Of a stretch of 64,000 bases of DNA, positions 25,001 through 35,884 are shown in pieces. The stretch lies in the NCBI GenBank assembly GCA_037367405.1, contig JAZKJV010002946.1, forward strand, positions 248,001 through 312,000, given 5' to 3'. How positions within the stretch are numbered: the first letter of the stretch is position 1; each line of letters opens with the position of its first letter. The stretch comes from Ottelia alismoides. Taxonomy: Eukaryota; Streptophyta; Magnoliopsida; Alismatales; Hydrocharitaceae. Under the pieces are notes generated by a model. It had not been told where the DNA came from. It did no database searches and was given only the letters and a program-made list of their open reading frames with translations. The position numbers and the translations under genes were made by a program.

Positions 25001-25975
25001 AATCGTCAAGCTAAATTTTAGGTTTCTTCGGTGTTGATGAATTTGCAGGTTTTGAGTTTGAATGATGCTCCTCCAGCAGGATGTTCCGTCGACATCGTGA
25101 ATGCAGAGCTATCTGTATATCTCCAAATTGAAGTGGCACTTGATTCCGAAGCAGAACGTGAGAAGCTTTCGAAGAGGCGGGAAGAGATTCTGAAGTGAGT
25201 TTTGACTTCTTTAATATTTGTTGCTTTTCCCTATTTATTGCGCCCAGTAATAGGTAAAAATGGTTGAATGAAAAAGATAATGGTGCAATCATTTTCATAA
25301 AAGCTTTCGAGGCCTTTTAAAGTTCAACTGGATAATTTGGCAAAGATATAAGTATTTTTTTGTTCTTTAATAGACACATATATTAACTAATCTTGCAGAA
25401 AGAACAGATAACATGCTATGGTAAGCTTTTACCTATTATATACTAAATATGCGACTAGACGAAAATGTTCTTAAATGCAATGGATATAGTTTACATGCTT
25501 TGATGGATCACTATAAGCATTCCCTTCGTATGTTAGAAGGGAAAGGAATGCAAGTTGGATTTCTGACTTCGCAATTATCTCTCTTTGTAAATTGGCTCTA
25601 AACCCTTTCTAAGGTGTAACCATCTAAATTCCCAACATGTTTTATACAGCATAAATTCACAAGTTTTCACTTATTATGTTCGAATAAATTTATAATGACT
25701 TAGTTGCATTCTCCTCTATGAAAATAACCTATTCAATAGTATATGCGAATGAGTTACTGCCATTCAAATATGCCATGAGAAATCATGTTGTATTCCACTT
25801 CTTTTCCAGGCAACATGGAGCACTTACACAAAAGATCAGCGCATTGGGTTACCAAGAGAAAGCTCCCATTCATGTTCAGGAAGACGACAGCGCAAAGATC
25901 TCCAAGCTCCTGCAGGAACTCAAGATCATTGAAGAAGCTGAATCCAAATTAAAGCCAGTTAATGGTGAAATGTAA
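15758..25975 (+). CDS. VALRS: Valyl-tRNA synthetase, C-terminal part (six exons)
   Basis: Class I enzyme that attaches valine to tRNA-Val. Exons: 15758-16009, 16086-16586, 16667-16764, 16843-16942, 25049-25194 and 25810-25975 (stop TAA 25973-25975). They join in frame with GT..AG introns of phases 0, 0, 2, 0 and 2 and encode 420 residues without a stop. Residues 14-18 are the KMSKS ATP-binding loop. About 85-255 form the helical anticodon-binding domain ([34 protein letters not shown]). The last 60 form the Lys/Glu-rich coiled coil usual at the ValRS C-terminus. The class I HIGH motif and editing domain, expected in the first 600 or so residues, are not found upstream; those exons must lie before this window unless the locus is 5'-truncated. 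The sequence resembles the Arabidopsis cytosolic/mitochondrial TWN2/VALRS type more than the plastid type. The fourth intron (16943-25048) carries a hAT-like and a Copia element. Confidence 0.93.
16086..16586 (+). CDS. VALRS: VALRS exon, anticodon-binding domain
   Basis: Spliced from TTTTGCAG to GAG|GTAATG, encoding 167 residues. It contains the [20 protein letters not shown] start of the anticodon-binding helical bundle, the [18 protein letters not shown] helix, and the [16 protein letters not shown] motif conserved in class I Val/Leu/Ile synthetases. The preceding intron is only 76 bp. Confidence 0.93.
16667..16764 (+). CDS. VALRS: VALRS short exon ([12 protein letters not shown])
   Basis: 98-bp exon between TTTACAG and GTGCTT, too short to be seen as an open frame. 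It starts [20 protein letters not shown] and ends inside an arginine codon (AG|A), completed by the next exon. Confidence 0.88.
16843..16942 (+). CDS. VALRS: VALRS short exon ([14 protein letters not shown])
   Basis: 100-bp exon after CCTTTCAG, ending AAG|GTATTC. It encodes [20 protein letters not shown] and then the conserved [10 protein letters not shown] segment. Its donor opens the 8.1-kb transposon-bearing intron. Confidence 0.88.
17673..18658. mobile_element. hAT-like non-autonomous element, 986 bp, in a VALRS intron
   Basis: Ends are CATTGTTGTAAAAGTCGG and CCGACTTCTGCAACCTTG, an imperfect inverted repeat with CA..TG termini. The flanks are GTTATCAA (17665-17672) and GTTATCAG (18659-18666), an 8-bp target duplication with one mismatch. 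The subterminal left end is packed with CGACTAGTCG and TAGTCGG words. The 17840-18110 segment is GC-richer and may be a captured fragment, but no gene family was recognised. No transposase frame is present. Confidence 0.8.
18724..18845 (+). repeat. Copia 5' LTR, 122 bp
   Basis: Runs from TGTTGAGATAAC to CCCAATA. It matches the 3' LTR except for a missing segment of about 22 bases after GATAA and scattered substitutions. A TATATAA box lies at 18793-18799. Confidence 0.9.
18846..18858 (+). other. Copia primer-binding site
   Basis: TGGTATCGGAGCA directly follows the 5' LTR. It differs by one base from the TGGTATCAGAGC complement of initiator-methionine tRNA. Confidence 0.85.
18859..19394 (+). 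other. GC-rich Copia leader
   Basis: The 18885-19160 part is strongly C/G-rich and codes for Pro/Ala-rich frames in more than one phase, unlike the AT-rich surroundings. It may be a captured host fragment or a G/C-rich untranslated leader. No family was recognised. Confidence 0.6.
19395..20440 (+). pseudogene. Copia gag and start of protease, broken
   Basis: Begins [24 protein letters not shown] at 19488 replaces a Trp codon expected in this conserved gag segment. The frame then runs through the gag core (19811-20290) with a zinc knuckle [14 protein letters not shown] near 20125-20170, and reaches the protease active site DSGASHHV at about 20414. Gag packages the element RNA; the protease cuts the polyprotein. 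The frame is lost where foreign sequence starts at 20441. Confidence 0.85.
20441..20914. other. Insertion of about 475 bp inside the Copia protease region
   Basis: The protease reading stops after DSGASHHVC and resumes at about 20915 with [11 protein letters not shown], the expected next segment. The intervening sequence has no Copia similarity and no long frame. Clear inverted ends and target duplication were not found; the flanks share only TGC. It was acquired after the element family formed. Its own identity is unknown. Confidence 0.65.
20915..24105 (+). pseudogene. Copia pol: integrase, reverse transcriptase, RNase H, broken
   Basis: Integrase (21240-22070) shows the WHFRFGHLP pre-integrase box, [18 protein letters not shown] and [14 protein letters not shown]. 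Reverse transcriptase (22630-23300) shows [29 protein letters not shown] and YVDDIIV. RNase H (23640-24080) shows [18 protein letters not shown] and [11 protein letters not shown], then [10 protein letters not shown]. At least four frame changes or stops (near 22075, 22619, 22935 and 23780) separate these parts, so it is a pseudogene. RNase H closely resembles the fragment at 62872-63335, suggesting one family. Confidence 0.9.
24101..24112 (+). other. Copia polypurine tract
   Basis: CTTGAGGGGGAG immediately before the 3' LTR, the usual primer site for second-strand synthesis in Copia elements. Confidence 0.85.
24113..24256 (+). repeat. Copia 3' LTR, 144 bp
   Basis: Runs from TGTTGCGATAAAAC to CCCAACA with TG..CA ends. 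It carries the segment of about 22 bases missing from the 5' LTR. Confidence 0.92.
25049..25194 (+). CDS. VALRS: VALRS exon (linker into coiled coil)
   Basis: Starts after AATTTGCAG with [20 protein letters not shown] and ends KRREEILK, split AA|G. It is 8.1 kb downstream of the previous exon but joins it in frame and reproduces the expected order of the ValRS C-terminus, so the transposon insertions have not broken the gene at the splice-site level. Confidence 0.9.
25810..25975 (+). CDS. VALRS: VALRS last exon
   Basis: Starts after TTTTCCAG and ends with TAA at 25973. It encodes the end of the coiled coil: [13 protein letters not shown], then [19 protein letters not shown]. The open frame visible from 25718 includes intron sequence and is not the exon start. 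Confidence 0.92.
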
Positions 25976-26820
25976 ACCATTAGTTGGGAAGAATCACCAC
26001 GGGCTCAGTGTCCTTCCGTTTTTTCCAATCCCCTTCTTTGAAAGCCTAATGGATTTCCCCATTATTTAAGCCGTGCAAACTTTCCTCCCATTTTTGCATT
26101 ATTTGACATAATTTGTCTGACTATATTTATGCAATTGATAGAGATGAAAATTTTGCCCAGTTATATGATTTTGCAGTGCTAATCTGTACTGAAGAGTAAG
26201 TTGGGATCGTCTTGCTCTACGAGAGCTGATATGCGAATTTGTTGCACCTGGGGCTTCATACTGACAGCAGGTGCTCTGTACTGTCATTTATTAAAAAGAA
26301 TTAGTGAATTAATGTGAGGGGTTTAACTGCATCAATCATATTAAGATTGAGGTAACAATTTTGTTCTAGTAGAATGCGACGGATTGCTAGACCTCCCTCA
26401 TTTCTCGCTTCGCATGAGGCCTGAGACGGTTGCAAGCAGTTTTTTACTAGTTGGTTTTGCGGTTAATCATTGGAAAATTCATTCCAAACTTCTTTTTGAA
26501 TCTTTAGACCTAAGTGGGCAGATTGCCCCTGGACTTGTGAATCATAACTCGTCCTTGATGCATGCTCAGTGTCAGTTACTGTTTGTCTCGGAACAAATGG
26601 TGAGATCTACATGTTTTTTGTATCCGTCGCAGCTAGGATGAAGAAACAAATTGCAATGTGCGTCAACATCCTTAGGTTGCAACTGGCAACTCGTTCTTCT
26701 CCAAGTTCTGTTCTATTTCTTGCATAGATTCACATTTGTCCTTGAAAGGTGTTGGTTTGTTATATTAGCTTAATCTAGTATTTTAGTACATTTATAAGCT
26801 GTATAAGATGTCAAATACAT
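25976..26820 (+). other. VALRS 3' untranslated region and downstream DNA
   Basis: No recognised gene. The first several hundred bases are presumably the 3' UTR. No unambiguous AATAAA-type signal could be fixed. The + strand frame at 26384-26641 (85 codons) shows no family features. Confidence 0.5.
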
Positions 26821-27685
26821 CAACAGAGCATTCTCACACATTAAGTTGGGTCAGTTACATAGATTCTTTACCTTCGTTTAGGTCGATTTTGAGCCATTCT
26901 CGGACTTAATAACTAAGATCCCTTAGGATAATTTTCTTTCCAACACTTCTTGAGCCTTCCTTGCCCTCTCTCAGTAATAACATTCTAAATTTGGCATCTT
27001 CTAAGGTGTGTTAATCGACCTTTGCAAATGGTCATATCACTTAAGTGGTTCTCATGCATCTGGTATAAAGTTGCACCAATTTTCCTTCTGATTACAGTGT
27101 TTTGAATTTGATCGTTTCTTGCATGATCATATATTGATCATAGCATTGTTATATCTGTTGCTATCATTTTTGCACATGTCTGATTAACATGTATTCACAT
27201 AGCATAGGAAGTCTCACATATACTTTGTAATACTTTCCTTTGATTTCAAAGGAATTTTCTTATCAAATAGAACAATAGAAGATCCTCTCCCACTTTAATC
27301 ATCTTCTTTTTATTCTAAGTAATATCCCCTTCAATTTCCTTATCATGTTGAAAAATAGATCTCATGCATCTTAAAGAGCCATTCGTCTCTATGTTGTCTT
27401 ATCCAATCTTCACATCAGTTCCTTTACCATTCCTCCATTGGATGTGCACTCCATATATTTGGTCTTAGCCCTACTTATACGAAATCCTTTAATGTCTAAG
27501 GTGTGTCTTCAAACTTCAAGCTTCTCATTTACTCTATTTATAGTCTCATCAACGAATACAGTATCAGCAACAAACAATACACATCGAGGTATATCATCTT
27601 GAATGTGACTAGTCAACTCATTGATAATCATTGTAAAAAGGAATGGGTTTAAGGTCTCGGGTCTTACCTTAAGGTAAATTGATGG
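26821..27685 (-). mobile_element. RTE-clade LINE fragment, 3' part
   Basis: Begins on the + strand with CAACAGAGCATTCTCACACATTA, matching the tail of the LINE at 3831. Minus-strand translation gives LNPFLFTMIINELTSHIQDD (RT catalytic region, about 27630) with VLFVADTVFVDE, then downstream C-terminal remnants. Only the last fifth to quarter of the element remains. It abuts an L1-type LINE in the opposite orientation. Confidence 0.8.
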
Positions 27686-27689
27686 AGAT

Positions 27690-30397
27690 TTTTTTCTCAC
27701 AGACGGTCATAGAGACCTTTGGGGCCATGATCGCATATGGTGATAGCTCTAGCTGTAAAGGTGGTTGAAGATGAGATACCGAGTGTCGAGCATGTTGTGA
27801 AGACTTGCAGCTTCCCTATGGTGCTAAATGAAGATCGACTCTTGGAATGTCTGGGGTCTAACAATCGAATAAGAAGAGGGAAATAAGCATGCTTTTGGAG
27901 GTATGGAAGGCATATATTTTTTGCATGTAGGAGGCAAAGCTTGAGGTTCGGGACCATTTTTTAAGTGAGGTAGCAGGGTCCGTTGAGAATTGAGCTTTTC
28001 TATATGTTGGTGCTTCAGGTGACATGCCGGTCGGTTGGAGGGGTGATGTGTCAGAGGACTCTGTGTGTGACACTCGGGTCTTATCTGTGGTGCTTCGAAG
28101 GGTGTCAGATGGCATGTTGATGCTTGTTTTGGCCATTTATGGTCCCACAGGGTTCCAGTGTCTAATGTTATGTGGAATGAGTTTCAAATGATGCGTGCTT
28201 ACTTTTAGGATCTAGCTTGGATTATTAGTGGCGATTTCAACATCATTCTTCTTGCTTTTGACTGTCATGACGATAGAAGTAGCTTGAATGCTGGCTCTCT
28301 CTTTTTTGCCACCGTTGTGGGGGATTTGGCGTTTGATGTGCTTGATGCCACTGATATGAGATATGCTTGGAGGAGTAGGGCTTCTTGGTCACGTCTACAT
28401 CGTTACCTTAGTTTGGTGGGGTTCTTGGAGAGTTTCTCGTTGGGATCTGTAATGGTTTTGCTTAGATATCACTCGGATCATATGATGATTTGCTAGAACT
28501 CGGGTGATTTGTTTTGCTTTGAGTGCTTGTGGATGTAGGGGGAAGGTTTCCGAGAAAGTAAGATGTTGGCTAGAGCAAGAGCTGACTGGTTCGACATCTA
28601 GGCAGATGACAGATAAGCTCATGGCTCTACATAGTATTTCGATTCTGTTCAGGAGGGAATTTCGTGTAGTTAAGGATCAACGAAGAGATTTAGTACATGT
28701 CGAGGTGGCACGCTTTTATCAGCTAGAAGATTCTAGGGAGTTGCAAGAGGATGAGAAGATGACATGATATACGCAGAACGATATCATCCTAAAAGAGGAA
28801 AAGAAGAGGGAGATCTAATGGAAGTTGTGCTCGAATCAAAGGTATAGGAGGGAAACACAAATACATGTAGTGGCTAGTGGGCACGGGAGGTGCAATTTGA
28901 TCCATTTGATTGAAGTGGATGAGGAGTTGGTTGGTAACCGTCCTATTGGTGAGGTAGTGAGGCGTTACTATATTGAGTTCGGTTGATGTGGTTAGTACAA
29001 TGGTGCTAGATGGGTAGAAAGAGATGTTCTAGTTCTGACTGATATGCACTCGGAGGAGCTGTTGCAACCTTTCTTTCTTTTGGAGGTCAAACATGCCTCT
29101 TTTAATTTGAATCCAGATGGCTATCTGGGATCAGTTGATTTCATGAATTTCTTTTTTGAGATTTGACAGGGCAGGAGACTTTGTAAGTGGTGGATGAGCT
29201 ACATCTAATGAATGGTTGTTTTGAGCACCTGAATAAGTCGTTGATGATCCTTCTAACTAGGAAGGACATGGTGAGGTGGGTGGAAGACATATGCCCTATT
29301 GCGTTATCTAACGTCATCTATCTCATTGTGGTTAAGGTTCTAGTCAATAATCCGCGAGAGATTCTTAGCACTATTGTCAATGCAATATTGACATCTTTCA
29401 CCCATGGTTGGCACATGATGTATGGTGTTATGTTGGCTTTTGAGATTGTAACAAAGTGTTGGAGGAAGAAGACAAAGGGATTCATGTGGAAGGTATATTT
29501 CTCGAAGGCGTATGATTGTGTGGATTGGAGGATCATTTGGGCGTCCCTCCATCATAAGGGCTTCCCAAGCAAATGGATTGTCAGGATGAAGAGATGAGTC
29601 GCAACGTCTTCATATGGGATCTTGGTGAATGAAAAGAATGAGGGTGATTTTTTACAACCTCGACGTGTAGTGAAGCAGGGGTGCTCGCTGACACATCTGT
29701 TATTTGTTGTAGTGGTGGAAGCTCTATAGAGGATGGTGTCGAAGGCAAGGGAGGGGGCTTTCTGGCGGGGTTCTTCTCAGGGGAGATGTCTATCCCGTGC
29801 TTCAATATGCTAATGATATCATTTTCTTTGCGGAAGAGGATGCGACATCTGCGAAAGTGATTGGTATTGTTTTTGATCTATTTGGGTTTATGTACGGTCT
29901 GAAGATCAATCACACGAAATCTACTTTTGTTCATTTTCAGATGAATGAGGAAGAGTGGGCTTTTTGTGAGGCGACTTTGCATGCACAGAGGGGAGCCCTA
30001 CTTGTACTATACCTTGGTCTATTGTTAGTGGGCAGAAAGCTACAGTAGGCAGACTGGGCCCCTGTTATTGAGAGGATGGAGAAGAATCTGGCTTGTTGGC
30101 ATGAGGTTTGTCTTTCTACAAGTGACTGACTAGTTCAATTGAATGTAATCCTCTAAGATATTCTAGTGATTCTATTTGTCTACACACATTCTACATGTTG
30201 GGGTGACAGTGACGTTGGAGGAACTGATGCATGTTTTTTTGTCCACCTCTGGGTAGTCTCGAGGGTTGTCTTTAGTGAGGTAGAACGACTCTGGTGCTTT
30301 GGGAAGAGGATGATGAGATATGGATCTGAAGCTTGGAGGTGATGAACGATGCTCTTTTGGTAAAGTGTTTACCAAAATATGGGAGGGGGGTTTAATT
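27690..30397 (+). mobile_element. L1-type LINE, degenerate
   Basis: + strand translation gives an APE endonuclease with WIISGDFNIILLAFDCHDD (about 28225), the YAWRSRASWSRLHRYL segment and a YHSDH active-site-like box (about 28475). The reverse transcriptase shows FSKAYDCVDWRIIWASLHHK (motif A region, about 29500) and QYANDIIFFAEEDATSA (about 29800; the usual catalytic box has changed to YAND), then FGFMYGLKINHTKST. The end near 30380 reads GGGFNLLSMRAQGE-like sequence. Numerous stops interrupt the frame. Its start at 27690 is the point where RTE similarity ends and is approximate. Confidence 0.85.
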
Positions 30398-31004
30398 TGC
30401 TTAGTATGCGAGCCCAAGGAGAGCCATTGTGTAATACATGTTATTGCAAAACATTCCCTGATCTATAAAAAATAATAACTAATTTGCACAATAGGTCCCT
30501 TAGTATAATTGAGGTTATATACCATGACCATCTTAATGAGCATACAATTGTTGATTCAAATGTTGAATCATAGAGGCTAGTGCTTAGATGATATCTAAAG
30601 AGTTAGATTGAGGACTCATCAAACACCGTTAAATAATCATTAAGAAAGGATCTCCAGCCTTAGAAGGAGATGGAAATTCTTCTCTAAAGGATGATATCTG
30701 ACCGACCTCTTGATGTAGGTCCTCAGCATAGGAATAGAGATTCGGAGGTGATTAGATAAGTTAGGTCAAGGAGTTGACTTAACGAGATCAAGATAACCAA
30801 GATCTATGTCATATACTGTCACGATATAGGCACACATCCTCTGACCAAAGACATATCTGTCTGAGTATGTTCATTTGAGAGACCGATGGGTTGATGATCT
30901 AATCAAAATCTATACACGAACGAGTTGGTGAGCATACGAGGGCACATGAGTAACACGATCTCTCAAAGGTATCATACATGTTCATTACTGAATCGGGAGA
31001 CGAG
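30398..31004 (+). repeat. Long-LTR Copia family, copy E1: first part of 5' LTR
   Basis: Starts TGCTTAGTATGCGAGCCC and runs parallel to the complement of the E2 LTR (TGTTGGACATGTGAGCCC onward), through recurring landmarks such as ATTCCCTGATCT, GACCGACCTCTTGATG and CCTCTGACC. Similarity stops at about 31004, where the minus-strand E2 copy begins. The rest of this LTR is at 42657-43986, with an estimated 570 bases lost. Confidence 0.8.
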
Positions 31005-31641
31005 CAATGATCAAGATCTGTTATCTCATCATTGTGGTTTAGGCAAATGTCATTCAATGAAATATCTCTTTAAATATTTCACAAATATTTATCACTAATT
31101 ATTTCAGAAAATTAACAATTAATTTTCATCATGATAATTGAATGACTTATCACAGGTTCAAGATCAAAAAATGTTAATTTCTAGCAGTGACCCCCAATCA
31201 CTAAAATTAACTTATCTTGATCAATTTAAATCCAAAAAATTCAAACTCAGTTTCTGAAGATTTCCTATTTGATTTATTAAAGAACTCAATTGATAATTCA
31301 CGCATTTCGAGGCGGATTAAAATCGTAATTATCTCATTAATCATGTTTAAATCCACAGTTCCCGCAACAGTGAATATAGGAATATTCAAAAAGCCATATC
31401 TTGAGCAAATGAAGTCCAAATTTTGCAAACTCAAATCCTATGGTTTCCTTAATTAATGGAGAACAAAATCCAATTGAAAATTTCGTGTTTAAACATTTTA
31501 AACAGTACTGAAAGATTCAATTAGACAGAGGTGCAAAAATTGAAATGCAGTAAAAATTTCGCAACCCATTCAAGAACCAAATCGTCTAAGGTATATGGAT
31601 CATATCCAAAACCTTATTCAACCTATGGCTCTGATAGCACT
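31005..31641 (-). repeat. E2: second copy of primer-binding site plus leader
   Basis: Nearly identical to 39525-40161, the true leader behind the E2 5' LTR. The primer-binding site (31627-31639) has one change. A simple 3' LTR would not be followed by a primer-binding site, so this marks a tandem LTR arrangement. Confidence 0.85.
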
Positions 31642-34132
31642 TTAAGGATATTGAGTATCCTTAAGCGCATCACGGAAGCGTGTCGATCGCAGCGTATGCA
31701 ATCGGAGCAACTAGTCGCACTAGTCGCTAGATGCGGCGGAAATTAAAATTTTTAGATCTAAAGATGAAACCACATGATCACGAGAACACTTCTCGAATCG
31801 TTTCATCAAACCACAAAGTATAAGGAATATCTCTTGAAGCGTGGTTGCGATCGTGAGATGCCGAACAAGAGATCCTCCTGTCTTAAGTCCGATCCACGAA
31901 GAACACACTTGCGGGCGCGATGATGAGTCACGTTCCTCCCGCAATCCTCGATGAAGATTCAAGTGATGGATCCCCTGATTTCATCAAGCGAAATCCGTCA
32001 TCTTCCTTTAGAGTAAGCAACTCCAAAGAAGAAGGAGATCCGCAAGTCGTCGAAGGCGAAGGCAAGATGCTCTCCTCCTCAATACACAAAGTAGACGGCC
32101 ACTTGAAATTGAGAGAGAGAGCCTAGTCGAGAATGAGAGAGAGAGAGAGAGAGTTGTAACCTTGTACAACTCTTGATGATGTACCTTGGAAGGCTACCCT
32201 AGCCCTCCTTTTATATTAGTTTAGGATCCAATGGATCTCAATCCATGGGATACATGGATCCAACGGCTAGACTTGGTCCATGTAAAATCAATGGCTATAA
32301 TTATTGTTGGTTAAAACCAACAACATTTATTTATGATTGAATTAAATATATGTTGCAACATTATCAACACATTTTTAATTCAACATAAATAAGTTAGTTG
32401 AGAGATTAATCATCATAATAAAATGGAGATAATATTGTCTCCTAAAACAAGGGGCTTTGTTTCTCCTTTTTATTATATTACATTATCTCTCAATTATCAC
32501 AAAAATATCCACCAAATTAATTCCAAATTAATTTGTGAATATTTCAATTATGCCATTGAAAATTATGTGAATCAAATTCACAACCCAAACTAATTTGTAA
32601 ATTACATTTCTAATTAATTAATTGATGTGAATCCAATCCACACTATTAATTAACAAATGCTATTTACATAGATTCTCTCTTCAATATATGTATTATAAAT
32701 CATATTTATAATGCACATATATCATGGATAGTATTATCCACATTCTCTAATCCTTGATAATTAAATCCCATTTAATTATCTTAGATAATAATTCTCACAA
32801 TACGAATCTCATTCATATTATGCTTGATAATTAAATCTCATTTAATCATCAAGTCCTTCTTGCTTGGATATGCATTTCATCAAATGAATTATTCTTGAAC
32901 CCTTTCAAGAATAATGTGCTTTCTCCGCAGATACTTGTAGATAAGGATAGGGCGATTGTATTATTCCACGTATAGTGACTTGGATGTTGAGATCTCATCT
33001 CAAATCCAGATCTTACGAACCTCCCACAGATGCTTGATTAAATCAAGACCGCAAATCTAATCTTCTCATTGCATTTGAATCTCATTCAGACCAATGTCCA
33101 ATATTTGGACTAAGATCAGATTGCTTCTCTACTGAGAGGAGTCATTAAAATCCAGACCTGTTTCATCACTCCCTCGGAATGGAAGCGTCATGGATATACA
33201 ATCGTTTATGATCACATCACCCTCATGTATTCCCAATACCTGTACATCCTGCATACTGGAAGACCCATGGTAAACCCGAAGATCAAGATCAATTTTACAC
33301 TGTCTTCTTCAGGGTTTGATCACTAAGTTTCTCATTTGATCATTGGGATTTGGTATCGACCATATACTTTCCAAAAGCATATATCATACCTAGGTCTTGA
33401 TCATATACTTTCCAAACGTATATATCAAACCTACAAATTCAGTCAAGCTTCCAAAGCGAGACGACAGCGCACGGAATTTGATACTTCCCAATATCTCATT
33501 AGTGAGATCATGTCTTCCGGTTCAGTAGTGAACCTGTATGATCCCTTTGAGAGATCGTATTTTACTCATATGCCTTTATATGCACACCAACGCGCCGATG
33601 TATAGACCTTGGTTACGTCATCAACCTATTGGTCTGTCAAATGTACATACTCAGACATATAGCAATACATCTGTCTCCGGTCAGAGGATGCGTGCCTATG
33701 CTGTGACAGCATTCAACATAGGACTTAGGTTATCTCGATCTCGTTAAGTCAACTCTTTGACCTAACTAATCTGACACCTCTGAATCTCTATTCCTATGCA
33801 GAGGACCTGCATCAAGAGGTCGGTCAGATATCAGCCTATGCGAGAAAAGGATTGCCATCTCCTACTCAGGCTGGAGATCACATCTTAACAATCATTTGAC
33901 AGTGCTTGATGAGTCCTCAATCTAAATCTTTAGATATTCATCCAAGCACCAGCCTCTATGATTCAATAATTGAATCAACAACTGTATGATCATTAAGATA
34001 GCCATGGTACATAACCCTGATTGTACAGAGGGACCTATTATGCAAATTATTTATTCTTCATTTCAGATCAGGGAATGATATGTGCAATAACATTTTTTGC
34101 TAATGGCTCGCCGTGGGCTCACATGTCCAACA
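31642..34132 (-). repeat. E2 LTR, left copy, 2.49 kb
   Basis: On the minus strand it starts TGTTGGACATGTGAGCCC and ends next to a primer-binding site. It is highly similar by eye to the LTR at 40162-42656. A minus-strand TATA box (ATATAAAAGG) lies at about 32207-32216, followed by a GA-rich leader. The + strand frames here (33336-33605 and others) are LTR sequence, not genes. Confidence 0.9.
32119..32152. repeat. (GA)n microsatellites in the left E2 LTR leader
   Basis: GAGAGAGAGA runs; the counterpart in the other LTR at about 40626-40678 is longer. Confidence 0.85.
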
Positions 34133-35295
34133 GTCTCCCACTAGCCCAAAGAGCCATTAATGGGCTAATCATTTAAACCCACACTCATGTGACAATCATA
34201 AGCTATTTAGAAATAGCTAGGCAAGCTGATCAGTCACTCTGTTCCCGCAAGACTACGCCAAGTCCTTTTACGGCACTTGCATATTCCCAGTAACAGTGCT
34301 CGCATCCAATGCGAATGTTGCATCTAATGCAACCGATACTCAATCTTGATAAAGCAATTATAGTGTCCTTGACGCTATCGCTCAGTAATTATTATAACCA
34401 GTATTTCCATAATCCTTATCAAAATACCCTTATTCCGAGAGATCACTATCTCTCAAGGTATCCACAGTTAAGACCTTTTAGATCTCTATCTATAAAGTCT
34501 TAAGGTCTTGAAGATAAGACTTGGAGATCACCATCTCTAAAGCCTTGTCATCTTTGAGGATATCGTTATTACTGCAATCAAGTGTTCTTTCTCCGTAGTA
34601 GGTTAGTAACAGTTTACTACTACCACTACATGGTAGACATCTGGCTATTATACACATTTAGCATACACTTAGCTTCTCGTAACTGATGCACAAGTGCAAG
34701 CAGTTCTAGTATTCACTTCCTCAACTCTTTGAGGTGCTATCCCTTTAGATAGGTCAGTACCAAATCTCAAGGGAAGGAAGCCTTTCTTGGAATTTCCAAA
34801 AATGGAATATGTCCAAGGTGTACTACAAATGTGACAGTCCCAACACCCTATTTTCTTTGCTTCTGAACATCTTCAGAACTAAGATCCAAGTGGCATATTT
34901 TGAGATCATATCTCAAGGCATGGAATAGCCAGATCATAAAACACTTAGTATCATCCTTATAACATTCCAAATGATCAAGATATTATCTACATTTAGCACG
35001 ATGAACACAATGGCACTCCCACTAAGCTTCACATGGTACATCAAGATTCTATTTGAAATCATAACATTTATAATTTCATCAAATCTTATGTTCCAACAAC
35101 AAGAAGCTTATTTGAGTCCATAGATGGATTTCTTTAGCTTTCACACCTTACTTTCCCCAAACATGAAGCCCTGGGGCTACTTCATGTGAATATCCTCAGA
35201 GAGGTATTCTTTAGAGGAATGCTATCTTGAATTACATCCTGAAGATGCAATGGTCAAGTTGTGTAGCCAAGGTTAGCAATATTCTGATGAGTTTA

Positions 35296-35501
35296 TGTAA
35301 CACCCTAACCCCAAACATAGTACCACATGGAAAACTCACAAAGTGTGGGTGTGGTATAAAACTGGTGGGGATTACTACTTAACAACTTGGGATAAGCATT
35401 TTGGGTGGTTGTCAACGGGTCCATTTGGGCTCGAACCCAACAAGTTGTCAGGGCCAGTTTTCCTCGATAACGGACCGGGGACCTAAGCCCGGGACGTTAC
35501 A
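35296..35501 (+). repeat. TRIM 5' LTR
   Basis: 206 bp with TG..CA ends. It has one or two small differences from the 3' copy, for example AAAACTGG against AAAAGTGG. Confidence 0.92.
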
Positions 35502-35677
35502 AATGGTATCAGAGCCAATTTCTCTCTGATAGTGGAAAGGGCTACCCGAGAGGTGGAGCCGCCCCTACAAAGAGGTTGGAGGAAATGGCTACCCGGAGCG
35601 TGCAGCCGCCACTATCACTGGGAATATGTGATGGGCCATGTCGCAACGAGGACGTTGCGAATATAAGTGGGGGAGGT

Positions 35678-35884
35678 TGTAACACCCTAACCCCAAACAT
35701 AGTACCACATGGAAAACTCACAAAGTGTGGGTGTGGTATAAAAGTGGTGGGGATTACTACTTGACAACTTGGGCTTAAGCATTTTGGATGGTTGTCAATG
35801 GGTCCATTTGGGCTCGAACCCAACAAGTTGTCAGGGCCAGTTTTCCTCGATAACGGACCGGGGATCTAAGCCCGGGACGTTACA
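35678..35884 (+). repeat. TRIM 3' LTR
   Basis: 207 bp, preceded by the purine tract and followed by the GTTTA duplication. Confidence 0.92.

Larger units (their letters stand above)
35296..35884 (+). mobile_element. TRIM (terminal-repeat retrotransposon in miniature), 589 bp
   Basis: Two LTRs of about 206 bp (35296-35501 and 35678-35884) start TGTAACACCCTAACCCC and end GACGTTACA. A primer-binding site TGGTATCAGAGCC (35504-35516) follows the first and a purine tract AGTGGGGGAGG precedes the second. The target duplication GTTTA (35291-35295 and 35885-35889) is perfect. The internal region is only 176 bp and non-coding, so replication enzymes must come from elsewhere. LTRs differ at few positions, so the insertion is fairly young. 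It lies inside the E2 internal region. A diverged second copy is at 60319-60827. Confidence 0.93.

Noticed and set aside
26384..26641. 85-codon frame downstream of VALRS as a separate small gene
   Set aside because: No family features; position fits the 3' untranslated or downstream region of VALRS.
33336..33747. Frames of 69-89 codons, with a 66-codon counterpart at 41866
   Set aside because: Both lie at the same place in the two copies of the E2 LTR, so they are repeat sequence, not a gene pair.
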